Under the pieces are notes generated by a model that was given only the letters and a program-made list of their open reading frames with translations, was not told the DNA's origin and did not search any database. A stretch of 64,000 nucleotides of DNA from JABDFW01 sp035550215. GTDB lineage: Bacteria > Bacteroidota > Bacteroidia > Chitinophagales > Chitinophagaceae. The stretch spans positions 269,349 through 333,348 of the forward strand of contig DASZPM010000028.1 in NCBI GenBank assembly GCA_035550215.1, given 5' to 3'. How positions within the stretch are numbered: the first letter of the stretch is position 1; each line of letters starts with the position of its first letter. Both the position numbers and the translations under genes were made by a program. Below are positions 8,834-17,453 of this stretch, one piece after another.

Positions 8834-10126
8834 ATGAGAAAATGGCTGTTCACAATAGTTTTCTTGCTGCTGTTCAGGCATGCATGCATTGCCCAGCAAA
8901 ACATGCCGCTCATAAGGGCCAATTCTGACATAGTGGCTATTAAAGACGGGAACCAACCCGTTACCAGGTACTGGGATCATTTATCTGCCAATGTTAAAAC
9001 CGTTGTATATAATGTATCAAAAGTCAACAAGGAAAGACTGTTGACGTTTTATACGGATATTGATAGTGTTACATTTAGTGTTGGGCCCGGCCAAAAATAT
9101 GACTTTAAAGTTCTGCTTAATTCAAAAGACACATGCCACGCAGAAATATCAACAGTTATTCCTTCTTACCACAAAGATTGCGGCAACTGTATTATTACCA
9201 ACGACACAATTCCGTTTACACTGGGTAGCGACCACTATATACATATCAATGGGAAAATCAATAACTCTGAATTACTTGACTTTATTTTTGACACGGGGGC
9301 CAGTTGTGTGCTACTCTCAGAAAAAGGGCTTAAAAAAGTTAAAATAAAACTGGATGGGTTAACTGAAAACCAGGGGACAGGCGGCTTTTCAACAGAAAAA
9401 ACAAGCAGTTCAAACCGTCTTCAGCTTTCGGCGCTGCAATGGGAAAAACTCCCTCTGCTTTTTATTAATTACAATGGGGCATTGCATGCAGATGGCGTGA
9501 TTGGTTTTAATGTATTTGAAGATAAAATTGTTGAAATTGACTATGACAATAGCCTTATGATTATACATAGCCAGATGCCGCTGGGTCTTGCAGGCTATAA
9601 ACAATCTCAAATGCATCATGACATTAATGGCTCATTAATAAAATTGACCTTAAATAATGGGAAAAAGAGTTGTGCCGGCTGGTTTTTATTTGATACAGGA
9701 GGTGATTTAAATGTTGCAGTAGGGAGTGATTTTGCCGTTAAAAATAATCTTTACGGAACGATGAAGAAGATAGGAACAGGTGTTACCGGGGGCACGGGAA
9801 GTAACGGCCTTACAAATGAAGTAGATCTGTTACCCCAACTAACAATAAATGGCCATAACCTCCATGATATTCCCATTCAATTGCAAAATTCAGGCTTCAG
9901 TTTTCCAGGCAATGCAGGCATCGTAGGAAACAATGTGCTGGATAGGTTTAACACAATTATTAACTATCCTACAGCCACTATTTATTTAAAACCTAATCAT
10001 TTGTTTAGTGGTGCTTTTGAAAAAAGCAGGGTAATATGGCTTTGGGTAACAGGGTTGGTTATACTTGGAGGATTGATAGCATTCTTTTTAACCACGGGAA
10101 GAATTTACAGGTTGCGTAACCCGTAA
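8834..10126 (+). CDS. Membrane-anchored two-lobed aspartyl protease-like protein
   Basis: The 430-residue protein starts with a signal peptide or anchor (LFTIVFLLLFRHACIAQQ). It has two retropepsin/pepsin-like lobes: DFIFDTGASCVLLS (catalytic Asp at about residue 153), and GWFLFDTGGDLNVAV around 280-295. Each is followed by a hydrophobic-hydrophobic-Gly strand (ADGVIGFNVFEDKIVEID; GIVGNNVLDRFNTIINYP). A single hydrophobic helix near 405-425 and a short basic tail would anchor it, with the lobes on the outside. Both DTG motifs are intact, so one chain could form an active bilobal site. The substrate is unknown. The first lobe is preceded by about 120 residues of unassigned sequence. Confidence 0.8.
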   Translation: MRKWLFTIVFLLLFRHACIAQQNMPLIRANSDIVAIKDGNQPVTRYWDHLSANVKTVVYNVSKVNKERLLTFYTDIDSVTFSVGPGQKYDFKVLLNSKDTCHAEISTVIPSYHKDCGNCIITNDTIPFTLGSDHYIHINGKINNSELLDFIFDTGASCVLLSEKGLKKVKIKLDGLTENQGTGGFSTEKTSSSNRLQLSALQWEKLPLLFINYNGALHADGVIGFNVFEDKIVEIDYDNSLMIIHSQMPLGLAGYKQSQMHHDINGSLIKLTLNNGKKSCAGWFLFDTGGDLNVAVGSDFAVKNNLYGTMKKIGTGVTGGTGSNGLTNEVDLLPQLTINGHNLHDIPIQLQNSGFSFPGNAGIVGNNVLDRFNTIINYPTATIYLKPNHLFSGAFEKSRVIWLWVTGLVILGGLIAFFLTTGRIYRLRNP

Positions 10127-10166
10127 AGTTATTAACCCTAGGAGTGTTTACACACAGGGCTGTTGT

Positions 10167-10913
10167 ATGAATATTAGGGGCCTTATTTTGTATTTAGCCA
10201 AAATGACTTATTACAAATTAATGCCATACCTTTATACATTCAATATCTCCAGTGAAGAACCTATGCACGCGCAGGCAGCCATATCCAATCAGCCGTTTCC
10301 GGGCAGCAAAAGCGAACTGTTAAATGCTATGCTTGCTGCTTTTTCTGAGAGCGTATTTCTCTTTGACACTTTGCAAAACCGTATAGTTTTTATCAGCCCG
10401 CAAATTATAACGGCACTTGGCTACCCGCACGATACCGATCTTATTAACTCGCGGCAAATAAGCGACCTGTTACATCCTGAGGAGAAGGAGTTGGTCCGCC
10501 AGATGTCAGTTGAGGTTCTTAAAAGAAGAATACCTGTTGGCGTTATCTCTATCAGGGTTAGACATTATGGTGGTGAATACAGGTGGTTTTCCCTGCGGCA
10601 GGTGATCTTTGACCATTCAAGTATAAGGCCCGGGTACCTGTTTTGCGTACTGGTGGATATTCATGCACGCAAAGAGGCCGATATAAGGATAAGGCGTCAA
10701 AATGAGGCCATACAGCAATATACTTTCACCGCCTCCCATGTAATACGCGCACCGTTGGCAAACATACTCGGAATTATCAGCCTTATTGACAGCCTTCCTG
10801 ATGATGCTGCAGAAGAAAGAAACAGGCTACTGAAGATGCTGCAGGATTCTGCTGCCGCACTTGACACCACCATAACCGACCTCATCCAGCACATATCTGG
10901 CAGCAAGGCATAA
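10167..10913 (+). CDS. PAS-domain protein ending after a histidine-kinase dimerisation/phospho-acceptor helix
   Basis: The 248-residue protein has a PAS domain at about 55-170 (SVFLFDTLQNRIVFISPQI through YLFCVLVDIHARKEAD). An HisKA-like helix pair follows, with the acceptor-like histidine at about 191 in FTASHVIRAPLANILGIISL. It then stops at 248 without any HATPase domain. The usual kinase of this type would continue for about 130 residues more. Nothing downstream in any frame before the tRNA gene resembles the ATPase domain, so it is either a genuine phosphotransfer or dimerisation partner or an old truncation. The N-terminal 33 residues may be untranslated; an internal Met at about residue 33 precedes the compact part. 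Confidence 0.7.
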   Translation: MNIRGLILYLAKMTYYKLMPYLYTFNISSEEPMHAQAAISNQPFPGSKSELLNAMLAAFSESVFLFDTLQNRIVFISPQIITALGYPHDTDLINSRQISDLLHPEEKELVRQMSVEVLKRRIPVGVISIRVRHYGGEYRWFSLRQVIFDHSSIRPGYLFCVLVDIHARKEADIRIRRQNEAIQQYTFTASHVIRAPLANILGIISLIDSLPDDAAEERNRLLKMLQDSAAALDTTITDLIQHISGSKA

Positions 10914-11094
10914 ACATGAGGTAAGGCAAGAAGCTGTAAAAGCCCTCCTCAACAATAACCCTCAGCCATATTTGGCCGGCCTGCTTGCTGTTAATGCTCC
11001 GGTTTCACAAACCAGCGGAACCTCCCGGTATAATCGGGATGCACTAACCGCCTTTGCCAATAAGGTCTTCAATTGCAGCACTAACATACAAAGC

Positions 11095-11123
11095 AAAAGC
11101 CGCCTTTTTAATCGGCGGCTTTT
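11095..11123 (-). terminator. Rho-independent terminator after the tRNA gene
   Basis: A perfect 10-bp inverted repeat (AAAAGCCGCC / GGCGGCTTTT, 11095-11104 and 11114-11123) encloses a 9-base loop and ends six bases from the tRNA 3' end. On the reverse strand the stem is followed by T residues, so it should terminate the tRNA transcript. It is also near-symmetrical and could act in both directions. Confidence 0.8.
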
Positions 11124-11128
11124 ATATG

Positions 11129-11202
11129 TGGGCCCACCTGGGCTTGAACCAGGGACCCCCTGATTATGAGTCAGGTGCTCTAACCAGCTGAGCTATAGGC
11201 CC
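11129..11202 (-). tRNA. tRNA with anticodon CAU (Ile2 or elongator Met)
   Basis: The reverse strand folds as a complete 74-nt tRNA. The acceptor stem is GGGCCTA / TGGGCCC with one G-U pair and an A discriminator base. The D arm contains AGCTCAGCTGGTTAGAGC, the anticodon stem CTGACTCATAATCAG has anticodon CAU, and the T arm is CCTGGTTCAAGCCCAGG. CCA is not encoded. A CAU anticodon outside an initiator body can be elongator Met or lysidine-modified Ile2. From memory, the acceptor end resembles the Bacteroidota tRNA-Ile(GAU) body, which slightly favours Ile2. Confidence 0.9.
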
Positions 11203-11327
11203 GAATTGAATTTCACCTCCCGGCATTTTCAATTCAAGGGCTGCAAAAATATAAAAATCACCGTATTTTCCAAGAATAATCTGCAAATGTTGGCAGCCGT
11301 TTTTTTATTGCGCCGCTTAACGTACTA

Positions 11328-11924
11328 TCAGTACGGTTTCCGGCCGATAAAGTGTATAACATTTGCCCGCCTGTTATGCAACGCACCTTCCGCCAGCGCA
11401 ATTTCCTCCCCGTCGCACAGGGATATATCCAGCCCCGCAAAATCTTTTTCAATGTCGGCGGCGGTGTAGTACAGCGCCTTGTCTTCAGGCCCGGCGGCAA
11501 TATTTTCTACCTGGTTTTTTGAAAAAGCCTCCATAATAACATAGCCGCCCGGCTCCAGCGCTTCAACCAGCTTTGCATGAAACTGCCTGCGCAGCGCCGC
11601 CGGCAGGTGTACATATATAAGCGCAATAACGTCGTAACGTTTTACCGGCCTATAGTCTGCAATGTCCTTCAGCTCGTAATGCAGCATAACGCCCGCAATC
11701 TCCGCGTTTTCCGCTGCTGCCGCCCTTGCGCTTTCACTCCAGTCAAAAGCCTCTACGCCCCAGCCGTTGGCGGCGGCATATATGGCGTTCCTCCCTTCCC
11801 CTTCGCCCGGCAATAAAAGCCTGCCGGTGGGCATCCTGTCAATAAACTCTTTAAAAAAGCTGTTAGGTTGCTCACCGTAAAAAGTACCGCTTTCCTCGTA
11901 CCGGCTGTTCCAAAACTCTTTCAT
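11328..11924 (-). CDS. Class I SAM-dependent methyltransferase
   Basis: From the ATG at 11924 the product is 198 residues: MKEFWNSRYEESGTFYGEQP, then the SAM-binding LLLPGEGEGRNAIYAAANGW (motif I, E/G-rich loop) near residue 40, VEAFDWSESA (motif II), and the YDVIALIYVHLP and LEPGGYVIMEAFS strands. This is the layout of small tellurite-resistance/thiopurine-type methyltransferases of the UbiE/TehB class. The substrate is unknown. The reading frame extends upstream of 11924, but that extension lies partly in the tandem-repeat array and does not look like protein, so the downstream start is used. Confidence 0.85.
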   Translation of the reverse strand: MKEFWNSRYEESGTFYGEQPNSFFKEFIDRMPTGRLLLPGEGEGRNAIYAAANGWGVEAFDWSESARAAAAENAEIAGVMLHYELKDIADYRPVKRYDVIALIYVHLPAALRRQFHAKLVEALEPGGYVIMEAFSKNQVENIAAGPEDKALYYTAADIEKDFAGLDISLCDGEEIALAEGALHNRRANVIHFIGRKPY

Positions 11925-11999
11925 AGTGGTTGTATTTAAAGTGCAAATTTCGCCCTGCCCCCGCGCCGCCGGCATGACTAACGTCACACCCTGAACTGA

Positions 12000-12945
12000 C
12001 TTTTGCCGCCGGGGAGGAAAACCACCCCAAAAAGAAGGACGGGGGAGGAATGCAAAAACACATAACATCATCATTGTCAATTATTTAATTAAAAAATGCT
12101 GCGAAATTTTTATGCATTCGCTGGCTGTAGCCCCGTTCTTCTGTACGCCCCCCGCTAACGTTCGCGGTAATTTGCGCCTCTTGCCGAAAGGAGGAAACCC
12201 ACCCCAAAAAGAAGGACGGGGGAGGAATGCAAAAACACCTAACATCATCATTGTCAATTATTTAATTAAAAAATGCTGCGAATTTTTTATGCATTCGCTG
12301 GCTTTAGCCCCGTTCTCGCGGGCGCTTCCGCCAACGTTCGCGGTAATTTCCGCCTTTTGCCGAAAGGAGGAAAACCACCCCAAAAAAGAAGGACGGGGGA
12401 GGAATGCAAAAACACGTAACATCATCATTGTCAATTATTTAATTAAAAAATGCTGCGAATTTTTTATGCATTCGCTGGCTGTAGCCCCGGTTCTCGCGGG
12501 CGCTCCCGCTAACCTTCGTGGTAATTTCCGCCTCCTGGCGAAAGGAGGAAAACCACCCCAAAAAGAAGGACGGGGGGAGGAATGCAAAACACGTAACATA
12601 ATCATTGTCAACCATTTAATTAAAAAATGCTGCGAATTTTTTATGCATTCGTTGGCTTTAGCCACCGTTCTCGCGGGCGCCCCGCTAACGTTCGCGGTAA
12701 TTTCCGCCTCCTGGCCAAGGGAGGAAAACCACCGTCAAAAGGAGGACGGGGGAGGAATGCAAAAACATCTAACATCATCATTGTCAATTTTTTAAGTAAA
12801 AAACGCTGCTAATTTTTTATGTATTCGTTGGCTTTAGCCCCCTTCTGCCGGGTGCCCCGCTAACCTTCGTGGTAATTTCCGCCTCTTGCCGAAAGGAGGA
12901 AACCCACTCCAAAAAGGAGGACACAGTTGGACGAGGGAGGAATGT
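12000..12945. repeat. Imperfect tandem array, 177-bp unit, about 5.3 copies
   Basis: Equivalent A-runs start at 12091, 12268, 12445, 12622 and 12798, so the spacing is 177, 177, 177 and 176 bp. A second anchor, the GGGGGAGGAA block, recurs at 12041, 12218, 12395, about 12573 and 12748, with a diverged sixth copy near 12933. Each unit holds a G+C-rich part with a CCACCCC...GGGGGAGG imperfect hairpin and an AT-rich part with the GCGAA/TTCGC inverted repeat (GCGAATTTTTTATGCATTCGC). The period equals 59 codons, so long frames stay open. However, units differ by compensating indels that change the reading frame inside units 2 and 4, which argues against a protein. The array separates the methyltransferase gene from the AT-rich Z1 locus. 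Confidence 0.9.
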
Positions 12946-12999
12946 AATTTAAATAACAAATTGATTTTCAATAATTTATATAACAATCTCCAAAAATTT

Positions 13000-13161
13000 T
13001 TATAAATTCATCTCCCTGGCATCCCCCGAAGGAGGCGCCTCCCCCGGCTTCAGTACCAATACCGCCCCGTTGCCATACCCGTTTTTCAAAGAACCGCTGC
13101 TATAGTATATATAGGAAAATGGTGGTTTTGTCCGGTAGAAGAGGGAATTTTTTTGAGAATA
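13000..13161 (-). pseudogene. C-terminal remnant of an unidentified protein gene
   Basis: On the reverse strand about 53 codons read without a stop into a terminator codon at 13000-13002. They give a protein-like tail that includes YRTKPPFSYIYYSSGSLKNG and YGNGAVLVLKPGEAPPSGDA. Upstream of about 13161 the frame meets a stop and the sequence becomes AT-rich, with no start codon in a sensible place. This looks like the 3' end of a host gene whose 5' part was lost, perhaps when the Z1 segment arrived. I do not recognise the family. Confidence 0.45.
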
Positions 13162-13311
13162 TTAGATTTTAAAAAATTGCATATTAAATGACTTCCACCC
13201 TAAATGAAATCGGATAAAACAAAAAAATTATGAGTTATAAAGAATATTGATTACATTAACTAAACTCTCCGAATAAAATTGAGTGTTAAAGCTGTAAATA
13301 TCCACCCACTT

Positions 13312-15492
13312 ATGCAATTTTATCAAATCCTCTCAACAAATAGACACCATAGTCCATCGTTGCAAATGACTGTCAAAAATACCGTAGACAAATTATTAAA
13401 AAATAAAACAAGTTCTGAGCATCCAGGTGTGCTTCTTGGGCGAATTCAAAGCGGCAAAACTACTGCTTTTATAGGCGTAATTGCAGAGGCGTTTGACAGG
13501 AATTTTGATGTCGCGATAATATTGACAAAAAATTCAGAACTACTCGGAACTCAAACTACCAGGCGTGTCAGAAAAGAATTTCAACAATTCGAACAGCAAG
13601 GTCATTTTAGCATATACTACACGCATACTTTTGGCGACACAGTTTTGAAAAAAGCCCAATTGTTAAATAAGAAAATATTTATTGCAATAAAAAATCCAAA
13701 AAGTATAGCGAAATTAATTAATGCTTTTAAGATAAATAACTCGGAACTGTGCAATAAGAAAGTGCTTATCATTGATGATGAGGCCGATACCGGTTCAGTT
13801 GGGGCAAAAGGGAAAAAAGAAGAAAGAGAATTGCTTGAGACAGCCAAAAAATTGAGTGAATTTCGTAGTTCTTTAAAAGATGGCTTTTTCTTACAAGTCA
13901 CAGCCACTCCCTATGCTCTTTATCTTCAACCAAATGAAATCACTACAGCATCGGGCATTTATAAACCTGTTCGTCCAACATTTACTGAAATTTTAGAAGC
14001 CTATCCTGGCTATGTTGGCGGTAAAGTTTATTTTGAAGATAGTGAAGACTTGGATAATCCAGCATATCATATTCATATACAGTCTACATCAGAAGATATT
14101 GCAACCTTAAAGTCCAAAAAGCAGGATTTGCGGATAGAAAAAAATGTTGCAACAACCGATAAATTAACGGTATTTAGAAAGGCTATTGAGAAATTTATAG
14201 TAGCTGTTGCAATTAGACGGTCTCAGGAAATCAATAAAGATTGCGACAAAGAATTGCAAAATTACCAACTATCTAAGTACTCTTTTATTTTTCACTTAGA
14301 TACTGCAAAAACTAAGATGGTGTGGCAAGAGACCCTTGTTCAAAAATATTTGGAATACCTTCATTCCGAATGGAATGAAAACAAGAAGAGCGCCCTTCAG
14401 CGCTATAAACAGCATTATGATAGTGATTTGCTCATTTCTCTTAAGAAGGCCAAAAAGTTAAACTGGATTGATTGGATACCTTCTTTTGAAGATATCAAAA
14501 CTACGATTTCTCAAATCTTTGAACTAGAAGACTATCAAACTTTCGTAATAAACTCAGATCAACGTGTTATTGATTTAGCAGATGACGATGGTCAGCTTAG
14601 ACTGGAAACTGCATTGAATTTTTTTATTGGTGGGCAAGTCTTAGACAGAGGTATTACTATCGATAATTTATTAGGCATGTTTTATGGACGTGACCCGCTT
14701 TCATCACAAATGGACACTGTTTTGCAACATGCAAGGATGTACGGCAATCGTTCTAAAGAAGACGTAACCCTAACAAGAATGTATACTACGGAGAGAATAT
14801 TCAATAGGATGAAAGAAATTCATCAAATTGATGAGGCACTTAGGGAATCATTGCAAAAAATCGCCGATCATCATGAAATAGTACTTATGGAAGCGAGTGA
14901 GGAAGGCAGGATTAAACCGGCTAGTCCAAATAAGATAAGATTGGGTAATGTTACAACTTTGCGCAGTTATAAAACTAAGTTTCCATACGGGTTCGAAACT
15001 AAATCCAAAGGAGATCTAACTAAAATCACGGAGCAGATAGATTTGTTTTTGCGGTCTATAAAAGGATTTACCAAAGAAATGCGGAAGTCTTTTGATATTA
15101 CACTTGATCAATTCGGTAAAATTATTGACTTAGTTGATTCTGGAAATTTGAATTACGATTTAGGCATTCCGCTTCAACCACAAGTCTGGAAAACTATCGT
15201 TACAAAGATGCTGGAAGAATGTTCAATCGAAACTTTACATTGCTACGTACAAGAAAATAGAAGTTTAAAAAGATTTCAAGATAATGACGAACCGATGGAC
15301 GCGCCTTATACAAGCTCCACCGATTATAAATATGCACTTGAATGTATTGCGAAAAAAAATAAACCATTCTTGATGCTTTTAAGACAGCAAGGCGCATTAG
15401 AAGCAAATTGGAAAGGTGCTCCCTTTTATTGGCCTGTTTTAGTAAATCCAGCTTTCAAAAGACCACTATTATTTGAGTGGGCAAAGAAATAG
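13312..15492 (+). CDS. Z1-domain P-loop ATPase (superfamily 2-like, putative defence protein)
   Basis: The 726-residue product carries an SF2-type ATPase core. Walker A is GRIQSGKTTAF (about residue 45), Walker B/DEAD-like is VLIIDDEADTGS (about 155), and motif III-like is FLQVTATPYALY (about 195). The Z1 region follows with FFIGGQVLDRGITIDNLLGM and the RDPLSSQMDTVLQHARMYGN block (about 445-490). Z1 proteins are known from Bacteroidota and other islands with MORC-like ATPases, methylases and nucleases, and are thought to act in restriction. Here no methylase or MORC ATPase is adjacent; the only partner is a convergent HNH gene 11 bp away. The gene is clearly AT-richer than its surroundings, suggesting transfer. 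A TTG at 13279 would add 11 residues. Confidence 0.85.
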   Translation: MQFYQILSTNRHHSPSLQMTVKNTVDKLLKNKTSSEHPGVLLGRIQSGKTTAFIGVIAEAFDRNFDVAIILTKNSELLGTQTTRRVRKEFQQFEQQGHFSIYYTHTFGDTVLKKAQLLNKKIFIAIKNPKSIAKLINAFKINNSELCNKKVLIIDDEADTGSVGAKGKKEERELLETAKKLSEFRSSLKDGFFLQVTATPYALYLQPNEITTASGIYKPVRPTFTEILEAYPGYVGGKVYFEDSEDLDNPAYHIHIQSTSEDIATLKSKKQDLRIEKNVATTDKLTVFRKAIEKFIVAVAIRRSQEINKDCDKELQNYQLSKYSFIFHLDTAKTKMVWQETLVQKYLEYLHSEWNENKKSALQRYKQHYDSDLLISLKKAKKLNWIDWIPSFEDIKTTISQIFELEDYQTFVINSDQRVIDLADDDGQLRLETALNFFIGGQVLDRGITIDNLLGMFYGRDPLSSQMDTVLQHARMYGNRSKEDVTLTRMYTTERIFNRMKEIHQIDEALRESLQKIADHHEIVLMEASEEGRIKPASPNKIRLGNVTTLRSYKTKFPYGFETKSKGDLTKITEQIDLFLRSIKGFTKEMRKSFDITLDQFGKIIDLVDSGNLNYDLGIPLQPQVWKTIVTKMLEECSIETLHCYVQENRSLKRFQDNDEPMDAPYTSSTDYKYALECIAKKNKPFLMLLRQQGALEANWKGAPFYWPVLVNPAFKRPLLFEWAKK

Positions 15493-15503
15493 ATCATATA
15501 ATT

Positions 15504-16289
15504 TTATATTATGGCATGCTTCTCAAAAATCTCTCCTAAATGGTATTGCAAAAATTCTTTGCGGGGCAGGTATTTTCCAGGTTTATTTATCGCAGTTCCT
15601 TCAAGTGGTGCAAAATGTTTTGCATAATATTCGGTATGCGCTTTCTTCTTCAAATGTTTTGATATTAATATTTGGAGCCTTTCATTTACGCCAATATAGC
15701 CTTTATCATACGCCCGGTCATACAAAGCAGATAAGCAAATGCCGTTTTCCGGGTTCAGCCTTTCTTCCTTATTATCACTCCACGGTATAATATGGCTTGC
15801 CAATAATAATGGTTGTATATCAATGCCTGTTATCGCGCATTTGCCTTCATAATTCGCTACTACTATCTCTCGAAAAACTTCTTGGTTTACGCGGGTTTTT
15901 ACCTGCCTAATTTTATCCTCGCCTTTCAAGTCTTTTATATCGGCGAGAATGTCCGCATATTTCTTTTCTATGGTCACATGCTCCTTATTGGCCAATATTT
16001 TTTCGCTTTCAAACATTACCGCATCCCTGTTTCCTACAAATTCATTCCATATCGGCTCAACCTGTTTTTTACCACCGGGCAAACCGCCAATACCTCTTTG
16101 CTGATGAAATGGGTCAACGCTTGCATAGTTATTCAATCGCATAGCCACGCTGCCGGGCGTACGGTTAATAATGCCCGCCAAATGAATAATGTCTTTATTG
16201 CCTGAATGCAGCTTACCAAATGGCAATTTCAGGTATAAGTTGAGGGCAAGAATTAGTTCTTCCCTCGTCCACAATCGTCTTTCTGCCAT
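15504..16289 (-). CDS. HNH endonuclease with N-terminal DNA-binding-like segment
   Basis: The 261-residue protein begins AERRLWTREELILALNLYLK and continues with GNKDIIHLAGIINRTPGSVA, a helix-rich segment common to a family of HNH nucleases. The HNH domain lies at about 140-215. Visible parts are YEGKCAITGIDIQPLLLASH, IIPWSDNKEERLNPENGICL and SALYDRAYDKGYI, with the histidine in ASHI and the asparagine in NPENGICL. These fit the ββα-metal fold of HNH_2-type nucleases often annotated as putative restriction enzymes. The ATG at 16289 is preferred over a TTG three codons upstream. The gene converges on the Z1 gene, so the two are not co-transcribed. Confidence 0.86.
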   Translation of the reverse strand: MAERRLWTREELILALNLYLKLPFGKLHSGNKDIIHLAGIINRTPGSVAMRLNNYASVDPFHQQRGIGGLPGGKKQVEPIWNEFVGNRDAVMFESEKILANKEHVTIEKKYADILADIKDLKGEDKIRQVKTRVNQEVFREIVVANYEGKCAITGIDIQPLLLASHIIPWSDNKEERLNPENGICLSALYDRAYDKGYIGVNERLQILISKHLKKKAHTEYYAKHFAPLEGTAINKPGKYLPRKEFLQYHLGEIFEKHAII

Positions 16290-16676
16290 AGTGTCCAAGG
16301 TTGTTTTTGTGAGACTGTTGTCACAAATCTAACATTCACTCAACAGAATAATGTGTACTATTGGTCACGTTGCATAATTTGTGCATAACCGCTCCTTATC
16401 CGGCTCATATTATAGCTCCGCTGCTGCGGGGTGTGTACGTCGGCCATACTGCAAAATAACTGCGTTTACAGCAGCTTTACGCAAAGCAAAAACATAAAGC
16501 CAGCAAAACAAATGCCCCCGGCCATAACATTTATCCGGGCTATGTGTAACATTCGCGCGCATTTTGTAGCGCAAATGACAAATGATTGTTATTAATACAA
16601 TTTATCGGGTGGCGCGGTAACCCAAAACGGTTTTTTATCCGTTTATAAAGCATACATTCACCAGTAAACAATTGTA
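16290..16676. other. 387-bp intergenic region, no gene seen
   Basis: This is the shared upstream region of the divergent HNH and desaturase genes. I see no conserved reading frame, RNA or strong promoter box. A small CCGC-TGCT-GCGG hairpin and AT-rich stretches near 16580-16670 are the only visible structure. It must hold promoters for both flanking genes. Confidence 0.5.
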
Positions 16677-17453
16677 ATGGCCATATTAGTGTTAATCCTT
16701 GCCCATTGGTACGCTTCGTTATTTTTCCAGTCGTTCTTTCATCACCGTTATGCCGCGCACAGGTTATTTACCATGAGCCGCGCGTGGGAAAAAGTTTTTT
16801 ATGTATGCTGTTTTGTAACGCAGGGCTCAAGCTATATAAGCGCCAACGCGTATGGCGTTATGCACCGCCTGCACCATGCCCATACCGATACGGAGGACGA
16901 CCCGCACAGCCCGCAAAACAGCCCCGGCTTTTGGGCCATGATGCTGCAAACACGCAATAACTACCACAACATATACACCGGTAAAACTTTTGTGGAAGAG
17001 AAATACAGGAAAGACCTGCCCGAATGGAGGGCTTTTGACAATATGGCCCACAACTGGGTTACCCGCGTACTGTGGATGGCGGTATATGTAACGCTGTACC
17101 TGCTGCTGGCCAATGCCTGGTGGCAATATTTATTTTTACCTTTTACCATTGCGCTGGGCACCATACAGGGCGCAGCCGTTAACTGGTGGGCGCACAGGTT
17201 TGGCTACGAAAATTATAAAATGGATAATACCAGCAAAAACATTTTGCCGGTTGATTTTATTTTTTGGGGGGAAGCATACCATAATAATCACCACAAGCAC
17301 CCCTCGCGCAGCAGCAACGCGGTACGCTGGTTTGAGTTTGACAGCGCCTATGCAGTTATGCGCGTTATGCATGCGCTGCGTATTATAAAAATTAAAAGCC
17401 TTGCTAAAAATCCCGTTGCGTTAATTAAGCGCCGCCAAAAAGCAGAAGCGTAA
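16677..17453 (+). CDS. Acyl-CoA/fatty acid desaturase
   Basis: The 258-residue membrane protein has the three histidine boxes of the di-iron desaturases: HHRYAAHRLF near residue 22, HRLHHAH (HxxHH) near 63, and YHNNHHKHPS (HxxHH) near 202. There are about four hydrophobic segments and a basic C-terminus. It resembles the short delta-9-type fatty acid desaturases that introduce a double bond into membrane acyl chains using O2 and an electron donor. No electron-transfer partner is adjacent. The regiospecificity cannot be read from the sequence. Confidence 0.9.
   Translation: MAILVLILAHWYASLFFQSFFHHRYAAHRLFTMSRAWEKVFYVCCFVTQGSSYISANAYGVMHRLHHAHTDTEDDPHSPQNSPGFWAMMLQTRNNYHNIYTGKTFVEEKYRKDLPEWRAFDNMAHNWVTRVLWMAVYVTLYLLLANAWWQYLFLPFTIALGTIQGAAVNWWAHRFGYENYKMDNTSKNILPVDFIFWGEAYHNNHHKHPSRSSNAVRWFEFDSAYAVMRVMHALRIIKIKSLAKNPVALIKRRQKAEA

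Noticed and set aside
10914..11094. Possible short gene between the PAS protein and the tRNA
   Set aside because: One frame reads about 60 plausible residues (KALLNNNPQPYLAGLLAVNA) but has no family match that I recognise, no clear start and runs into the terminator. I see no support beyond an open frame.
12112..12795. A 227-codon open frame through the 177-bp repeats, with a 59-residue repeating peptide
   Set aside because: The period is a multiple of three so the frame stays open, but units 2 and 4 are read in a different frame inside the unit because of compensating indels. The repeated element is the DNA, not a protein. An opposite-strand frame is open for the same reason.
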